A stretch of DNA of 12,244 nucleotides from Euperipatoides rowelli (taxonomy: Eukaryota; Onychophora; Udeonychophora; Euonychophora; Peripatopsidae). The stretch's first letter is position 1. Each line of letters begins with the position of its first letter. The stretch is taken from assembly GCA_003024985.2 (NCBI GenBank), contig PXIH01S0007719.1; one strand, written 5' to 3'. Below the pieces are notes generated by a model, which searched no databases, was not told the origin of the DNA, and saw nothing but the letters and a program-made list of their open reading frames with translations. Shown piece after piece: positions 7,701 through 12,244 of this stretch. The position numbers and the translations under genes are program-made.

Positions 7701-10700
7701 CAGAGAATATCTTTTTCAGCAGTTGGGCGTCATCATNGCTATTGTTAAGCAGCATATTCGAAACTATTTAGATGACATCTTTGCTATAATTCAAGAATAT
7801 TGGATAGTAACCAGCAACTCCCAGAATACCATAATCTCCTTAGTTGAGCAAATTGTCTTAGCTCTTGGAGCGGAGTTCAAGATTCATCTTCCTTTGTTGA
7901 TACCAAATATTTTGAGAGTCTTCATGTATGATAATAGTGTTGGTCATTCTGTTACTGCAAAGTTATTGGGTGCTCTACAAAAGTTTGGCTCCAATTTGGA
8001 TGATTATCTTCATTTATTATTGCCACCTATTGTCAAATTGTTTGACTTAGCTGAACTACCAACTCCAGTTCGAAGAATTGCTTTAGAAACAATTGATCAT
8101 TTGAGTGAATCACTTGACTTCTCAGATTTTGCTTCTCGAATTATTCATCCACTTGTAAGAACTCTAGATACCTGCCCAGAATTAAGGACAACTGCCATGG
8201 ACACACTTTCTGCTTTGGTAATGCAATTGGGAAGCAAATATCAAGTATTTATTCCATTAGTCAATAAAATTGTTGTAAAACATCGCATTGTCCACCAGAG
8301 ATATGATGTACTTACCAGCAGAATTGTTAAAGGTGCAACTATTGCTGAAGAAGATGATGATCCTATGTTAATTAGGCAGAGACATAGTCGTATTCGCACT
8401 CATGACCCTGATGCTAGCACGACTAATGATCCACCAGTGATTCGTAAAATGCATGTTAGCTCTGCAAATTTACAAAAAGTTTGTGCAGCAACAAGACGAG
8501 TTTCCAAAGATGATTGGTTGGAATGGCTTAGGAGGCTCAGCATAGAGCTTTTGAAAGAAACTCCATCACCAGCTCTTAGATCTTGCTGGGCTTTGGCTCA
8601 GACTTACAATCCCTTAGCCAGAGATTTATTTAATGCAGCTTTTGTATCTTGTTGGGTAGAACTACATGAGCAGCAGCAAGATGAACTAATTCAAAGTCTA
8701 GAAGAAGCTTTGACTTCTCAAAATATTCCTGAAATCACTCAAACTCTTCTGAATTTAGCAGAGTTTATGGAACATTGTGAAAAGGGCCCTTTGCCATTGG
8801 ATCCTGTAATGTTAGGCAGATTGGCTTTACACTGTCGAGCCTATGCCAAAGCTCTTCATTACAAAGAAGATGAATTTCATAAAGGACCAAACACAACTAT
8901 TCTAGAGGCTCTGATCAGTTTAAACAATAAACTTCAATTGCCAGAGGCTGCTGCTGGTGTTTTGGATTATGCCATGAAGAACCATGGAGCTGATTTGGTA
9001 AAAGAAACTTGGTATGAGAAGCTTCATGAATGGGAGCGTGCTTTACATGCCTATCAGCATAAAGAAGAACAAAATCCAGATGATATTGAATTAAGTCTTG
9101 GGCAAATGCGATGTCTTGAAGCTTTAGGTGAATGGGAACAATTATATCAGTTGGTTTGTGAAAAATGGATCATTGTTAATGATGAAATCAAACAAAAAAT
9201 GGCACGGATGGCAGCAGCTGCGGCATGGGGTCTAGGTCAGTGGGAAAACATGCAGGAATATGTTTGCATAATTCCAAAAGAGACTCAAGAAGGAACTTTT
9301 TATCGTGCAATTTTAGCTCTTCATATGGATAAGTTTCAGTTAGCCCAGCAGTGTATTGACAAGTGTCGTGATATTTTAGATACTGAGTTAACAGCTATGG
9401 TTGGGGAAAGTTACAATAGAGCTTATAATGCTATGGTTTCTGTACAAATGTTATCTGAACTGGAAGAAGTGATTCAATATAAATTACTGCCAGAAAGGCG
9501 TGATTCCATTGTTCAAATGTGGTGGAAAAGATTACAAGGTTGTCAACGAGTGGTGGAAGATTGGCAAAAAATTATTCAAGTTCACTCTCTTGTATTGACC
9601 CCACAAGATGATATGTATACTTTGTTGAAATATTCCAGTCTGTGTCGTAAAAATGGCAGACTTTCATTATCACAAAAAACTTTGATATCATTGCTTGGCA
9701 CTGATCCGGCTCAGCATCCTAGTCAACCTATTCCAGCCAGCAATCCTAGAGTCACTATTGCTTATATCAAACACATGTGGCGAAGTAATCAAAAGCATGA
9801 AGCATATCAGCAATTACTTCATTTTGTTCAAAATTCATTACGACCGCAAGTTGTTGAAATGATGAATTGCAACAGAGAAAGTGCAAAACTTCAAGAATAC
9901 ACTTCCATGTTAGCTCGTTGCTTTTTAAAACTTGGTGAATGGCAAGTAAATATTAAGGGAATAGATGAAACTTCAGTACCTCAAATTATCAGTTACTATG
10001 CTACAGCCACAGAATATGATTCTAATTGGTATAAAGCTTGGCATGTTCTAGCCTTTATGAACTTTGAAGCATTGCTTTTTCATAGACGTGAAGGTGGCTT
10101 TATTATAAATCTTGATCGACTCAGTGATGATGAAACCCAATTATCAGCTGGAAATAAAGCTTTTCTAAAGATTCTGGAAGCCTATGGATTGCCAGCCGTA
10201 AAAGGTTTTTTTCGCTCCATTAGTTTGTGTAAAGGTAACAATTTACAAGACACACTGAGACTCTTAACATTATGGTTTGACTATGGACAGGCTAGTTGTA
10301 TCCACGATGTTATGGCTGCTAAAATAAAAACTAGTCAGATTGAAATTTGGTTACAAGTTATTCCTCAGTTAATTGCACGAATAGACATACCTCGACCAGC
10401 CATAAGTAATTTGATACAAGACTTGCTTAAAGACATTGGCAGATGCCATCCTCAGGCTTTGATCTATCCTTTGACAGTTTCATCAAAATCAAATGTTAAT
10501 GCAAGGCTTCAAGCAACGCAAAAAGTGTTGAAAGATATGTGTGAGCACAGCAACCAATTAGTGCAGCAGGCTATTTTAGTGAGTGATGAATTAATTAGAA
10601 TTGCTATATTATGGCATGAGCTCTGGCATGAAGGGCTAGAGGAAGCCTCAAGGCTCTATTTTGGGGAGAGAAATGTACGTGGAATGTTTGCAGCCCTAGA

Positions 10701-12192
10701 ACCCCTACATCTACTCTTAGAACGTGGACCACAAACTCTCAAGGAAATTTCTTTCAACCAGGCATATGGTCGGGATTTAAATGAGGCATATGAATGGTGC
10801 AGAAAATACCAGCGTTCTGGAAATGTNAAAGACCTTACTCAAGCTTGGGATCTATACTACCATGTGTTCCGTCGAATTACAAAACAACTTCCTCAGGTAA
10901 CATCCCTAGAATTGCAGTATGTGTCTCCCAAACTGTTAATGTGTCGTGACTTGGAACTTGCTGTGCCTGGGACCTACGAGTCCAATCAACCCATCATTCA
11001 CATTAAGCTAATGCAGAGTTCTATGCAGGTCATTACTTCCAAACAAAGACCAAGAAAGTTATCCATCAAAGGTAACAATGGTCGTAATTACATGTTTCTT
11101 TTGAAAGGCCATGAAGATCTTAGGCAAGATGAAAGGGTTATGCAGTTATTTGGCTTAGTCAACACATTATTAACTACAAATCAAGAGACATTCCAAAGGA
11201 ATCTTACAATTCAGAGATATTCAGTCATTCCTCTATCCACCAATACTGGTCTCATTGGTTGGGTACCTCACTGTGATACCCTTCATACTCTTATTCGAGA
11301 CTATAGAGAAAAGAAGAAGATTCTACTTAATATAGAACATCGTATTATGTTGCGAATGGCACCTGATTGTGACCATTTGACATTAATGCAGAAGGTAGAG
11401 GTTTTTGAGCATGCTTTGGAGCATACTAATGGAGATGATCTTGCTAGACTACTTTGGTTAAAAAGCCCAAGCTCTGAGGTTTGGTTTGACAGAAGAACCA
11501 ATTATACAAGNTCTCTTGCGGTGATGTCTATGGTTGGTTATATTTTAGGACTTGGAGATAGACATCCTTCCAATCTCATGTTGGACAGATTAAGTGGTAA
11601 GATTCTTCATATTGATTTTGGTGACTGCTTTGAAGTCGCTATGACTAGGGAAAAATTTCCTGAAAAAATTCCATTTCGTCTGACTAGGATGCTTATCAAT
11701 GCTATGGAGGTTACGGGTCTTGAGGGTAACTATAGTACGACTTGTGAGCGCGTCATGTCTGTGTTAAGGGAACACAGGGACAGTGTTATGGCTGTTTTAG
11801 AAGCCTTTGTTTATGATCCCTTGCTTAATTGGAGATTAATGGACACNGCACCAAAGTCAAAAAGGTCTAAAGTACGGGGAGATTCGTTATCATCAGCTCA
11901 AGGTGATCTGCTTGATGTCGAAATGGCTAGTGATGGAAAGAAAGCCATTGCAGCTGCGTCTACTATACCAGACTCCTTGACCAGCCTAACTGAAGGTGAA
12001 GGGTCACAGCCAGAAGCTATAAATAAAAAAGCTTTATCAATTGTTAACAGGGTTCGAGACAAACTCACTGGATGTGACTTTTCAGCTGATGGTCCTATTG
12101 ATGTTCCTATACAAGTTGATTTATTAATTAAACAAGCCACCAATCATGAAAACCTTTGCCAGTGTTACATTGGATGGTGTCCATTTTGGTAA
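4756..12192 (+). CDS. mTOR: Serine/threonine protein kinase TOR (mTOR orthologue), complete, intronless coding region
   Basis: Encodes 2478 residues of a PIKK-family kinase, the catalytic subunit of TORC1 and TORC2, which couples nutrients and insulin signalling to growth. Collinear with human MTOR (2549 aa) throughout. Seen in order: HEAT solenoid (about 1-1230), FAT (about 1247-1912), FRB (about 1951-2048), kinase (about 2086-2398), FATC (2446-2478) ending CPFW. Catalytic residues are present: ATP-site K2117, W2169, catalytic D2268 and N2273 in GDRHPSN, and D2287 of DFG. In FRB, S1965, F1969, W2031 and F2038 match human S2035, F2039, W2101 and F2108, so FKBP-rapamycin binding is expected. 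The N-terminus is about 16 residues shorter than human, and the low-complexity Ser/Thr insert of human FAT is replaced by about 30 residues (1776-1805). The start is chosen because an in-frame TAA lies at 4741-4743, A is at -3, and homology begins within ten residues. Seven ambiguous bases all fall at codon position 3. No intron is visible, whereas vertebrate MTOR has dozens. A retrocopy is possible but shows no decay. Confidence 0.98.
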   Translation: MSPSLMFGFVNGLKSRNEELRLKAARDLNHYVTTELREVSLDDLSSFMDEFNHHIFEMVSSSDSNERKGGVLAIVSLLNVDVGNSSNRISRFANYLRNLLPSNDVTVMELASKAVGRLALASGTYTAEYVEFEVKRAFEWLAGDRHEGRRHAAVLVLRELAVCTPTFFFQQVHQFFDCIFNAIRDPKPNIREAAVAALRAALVVTSQRETKEETQIPPWYKQCYDEAEKGFEDIISKERGVNKDDRVHGSLLIINELLRCSNLEGERLRQAIEEVIYQQSQHEKSYKELSFRGKLRFRNYFRQSFSMHQYHEKXNNNPLLLMADSQYQKLQIYESRTCKELMLEKYDSVCVQVLKHRASRSPFIHQSLQSLLPRLAAFNTPRFVKSYLNETMVYLLNSLKRDRERLNAFSSVGLLAVAVNGDICRYLGKIFELIRAAMPTKETPSKKRPMVTDPTVFMCISMLARAVKNVIKDEIRDLLDSMLAVGLSPALTAALKELAIHIPHLKKDIQDGLLKMLSIILMHKPLTHPGMXKNISMPLSASMSSLMEVSDVASITLALATLGSFDFEGTGHSVTQFVEYCANHFMNSEHKEIRMEVVKTCSRLLCPNITPSTVPSGHYGLASLQTVTEVLGKLLIVGITDTDPDIRYCVLASLDERFDGHLAQAENLGTLFVALNDEIFEIRELALCTIGRLSNLNPAYVMPLLRKTLIEILTEVEHSGIGRNKEHAARQLGHLVXNAPKLIRPYMEPILKVLIPKLKESDPNPGVILSVLAAVGELAQVSGVDMRKWMDDLLPIILDMLQDSSSLAKREVGVWALGQLVESTGYVVEPYQKYPHLLEVLLNFLKVEQSSSIRREVIRVLGLLGALDPFTHKINLKVIDKFSDSGPVMSMPDPTSNDEVQDFTASEMLVNLASNSMEDFYPSIAINALMRVMRDQTLVQHHNMVVQAVIFIFKSLGYKCVPYIQQVMPVFVNAMRTSDNSFREYLFQQLGVIXAIVKQHIRNYLDDIFAIIQEYWIVTSNSQNTIISLVEQIVLALGAEFKIHLPLLIPNILRVFMYDNSVGHSVTAKLLGALQKFGSNLDDYLHLLLPPIVKLFDLAELPTPVRRIALETIDHLSESLDFSDFASRIIHPLVRTLDTCPELRTTAMDTLSALVMQLGSKYQVFIPLVNKIVVKHRIVHQRYDVLTSRIVKGATIAEEDDDPMLIRQRHSRIRTHDPDASTTNDPPVIRKMHVSSANLQKVCAATRRVSKDDWLEWLRRLSIELLKETPSPALRSCWALAQTYNPLARDLFNAAFVSCWVELHEQQQDELIQSLEEALTSQNIPEITQTLLNLAEFMEHCEKGPLPLDPVMLGRLALHCRAYAKALHYKEDEFHKGPNTTILEALISLNNKLQLPEAAAGVLDYAMKNHGADLVKETWYEKLHEWERALHAYQHKEEQNPDDIELSLGQMRCLEALGEWEQLYQLVCEKWIIVNDEIKQKMARMAAAAAWGLGQWENMQEYVCIIPKETQEGTFYRAILALHMDKFQLAQQCIDKCRDILDTELTAMVGESYNRAYNAMVSVQMLSELEEVIQYKLLPERRDSIVQMWWKRLQGCQRVVEDWQKIIQVHSLVLTPQDDMYTLLKYSSLCRKNGRLSLSQKTLISLLGTDPAQHPSQPIPASNPRVTIAYIKHMWRSNQKHEAYQQLLHFVQNSLRPQVVEMMNCNRESAKLQEYTSMLARCFLKLGEWQVNIKGIDETSVPQIISYYATATEYDSNWYKAWHVLAFMNFEALLFHRREGGFIINLDRLSDDETQLSAGNKAFLKILEAYGLPAVKGFFRSISLCKGNNLQDTLRLLTLWFDYGQASCIHDVMAAKIKTSQIEIWLQVIPQLIARIDIPRPAISNLIQDLLKDIGRCHPQALIYPLTVSSKSNVNARLQATQKVLKDMCEHSNQLVQQAILVSDELIRIAILWHELWHEGLEEASRLYFGERNVRGMFAALEPLHLLLERGPQTLKEISFNQAYGRDLNEAYEWCRKYQRSGNXKDLTQAWDLYYHVFRRITKQLPQVTSLELQYVSPKLLMCRDLELAVPGTYESNQPIIHIKLMQSSMQVITSKQRPRKLSIKGNNGRNYMFLLKGHEDLRQDERVMQLFGLVNTLLTTNQETFQRNLTIQRYSVIPLSTNTGLIGWVPHCDTLHTLIRDYREKKKILLNIEHRIMLRMAPDCDHLTLMQKVEVFEHALEHTNGDDLARLLWLKSPSSEVWFDRRTNYTXSLAVMSMVGYILGLGDRHPSNLMLDRLSGKILHIDFGDCFEVAMTREKFPEKIPFRLTRMLINAMEVTGLEGNYSTTCERVMSVLREHRDSVMAVLEAFVYDPLLNWRLMDXAPKSKRSKVRGDSLSSAQGDLLDVEMASDGKKAIAAASTIPDSLTSLTEGEGSQPEAINKKALSIVNRVRDKLTGCDFSADGPIDVPIQVDLLIKQATNHENLCQCYIGWCPFW

Positions 12193-12244
12193 GATGACTT
12201 ACATATCAATAATTTTGCCAGCAGATCACATTTGACCAAGAGAA
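12193..12244 (+). other. Start of TOR 3' UTR or flank
   Basis: 52 bases after the stop codon to the window edge. No AATAAA polyadenylation signal is present in what is visible, so the 3' UTR continues beyond the window. A small inverted repeat, GTAAG (12189-12193) with CTTAC (12198-12202), straddles the stop codon. Whether a poly(A) tract marks this as a retrocopy cannot be judged here. Confidence 0.6.

Noticed and set aside
5037-12143. Minus-strand open frames at 5037-5252, 6990-7181, 11301-11501 and 11898-12143.
   Set aside because: All are antisense shadows of the TOR coding region.
4756-12192. Processed pseudogene of TOR.
   Set aside because: No stop or frameshift in 2478 codons, all catalytic residues are kept, and variable sites are confined to third positions.
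12186-12194. TTTGGTAAG across the TOR stop codon resembles a 5' splice site (G|GTAAGA).
   Set aside because: The protein already ends in the conserved FATC terminus CPFW exactly at the stop, so splicing there would remove an invariant end.
1-12244. CRISPR array, bacterial operon, phage or intact transposon.
   Set aside because: No spaced direct repeats, no prokaryotic-type gene packing, and no transposase or reverse transcriptase frames. The gene is plainly animal.

Overview
This window is animal nuclear DNA, most likely from an arthropod and perhaps an insect. It contains one recognisable gene: a complete, apparently single-copy-exon gene for the target of rapamycin kinase (TOR/mTOR). The flank is very AT-rich. 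The protein is strongly animal TOR-like, and its 2478-residue length is close to the roughly 2470 residues of insect TOR and shorter than the 2549 of human MTOR. The species cannot be named from the sequence alone.

Layout: 1-4676 is AT-rich noncoding DNA, either intergenic or a 5'-UTR intron. It holds a decayed tRNA-derived SINE-like element (963-1039), a degenerate tandem repeat of about 51 bp (1202-1411), a (TAA)6 microsatellite, several palindromes and inverted repeats, a C/EBP-PAR-type bZIP site and a less AT-rich island (4487-4590). Two signals in it look like splicing elements: a zero-length-exon (recursive) splice site at 4000/4001, and a good 3' splice site ending at 4676. The stretch 4677-4755 would be the 5' leader of TOR and contains a 5-codon upstream ORF. 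The 7.4-kb TOR coding region (4756-12192) runs without an intron, and 52 bases of 3' flank follow.

The coding region keeps all signature parts: HEAT solenoid, FAT, FRB with the rapamycin-contact residues, kinase catalytic residues, and a C-terminal FATC ending in the conserved Trp. It therefore looks like a functional TOR kinase, the catalytic subunit of TORC1 and TORC2, and is expected to be rapamycin-sensitive.

Points worth a second look are the lack of introns in a gene that is heavily split in vertebrates, the placement of all seven ambiguous bases in the coding region at third codon positions (they look like heterozygous sites), the possible recursive splice site, and the uORF whose inclusion would depend on which acceptor is used. 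I found no new gene system, no CRISPR, and no intact mobile element.
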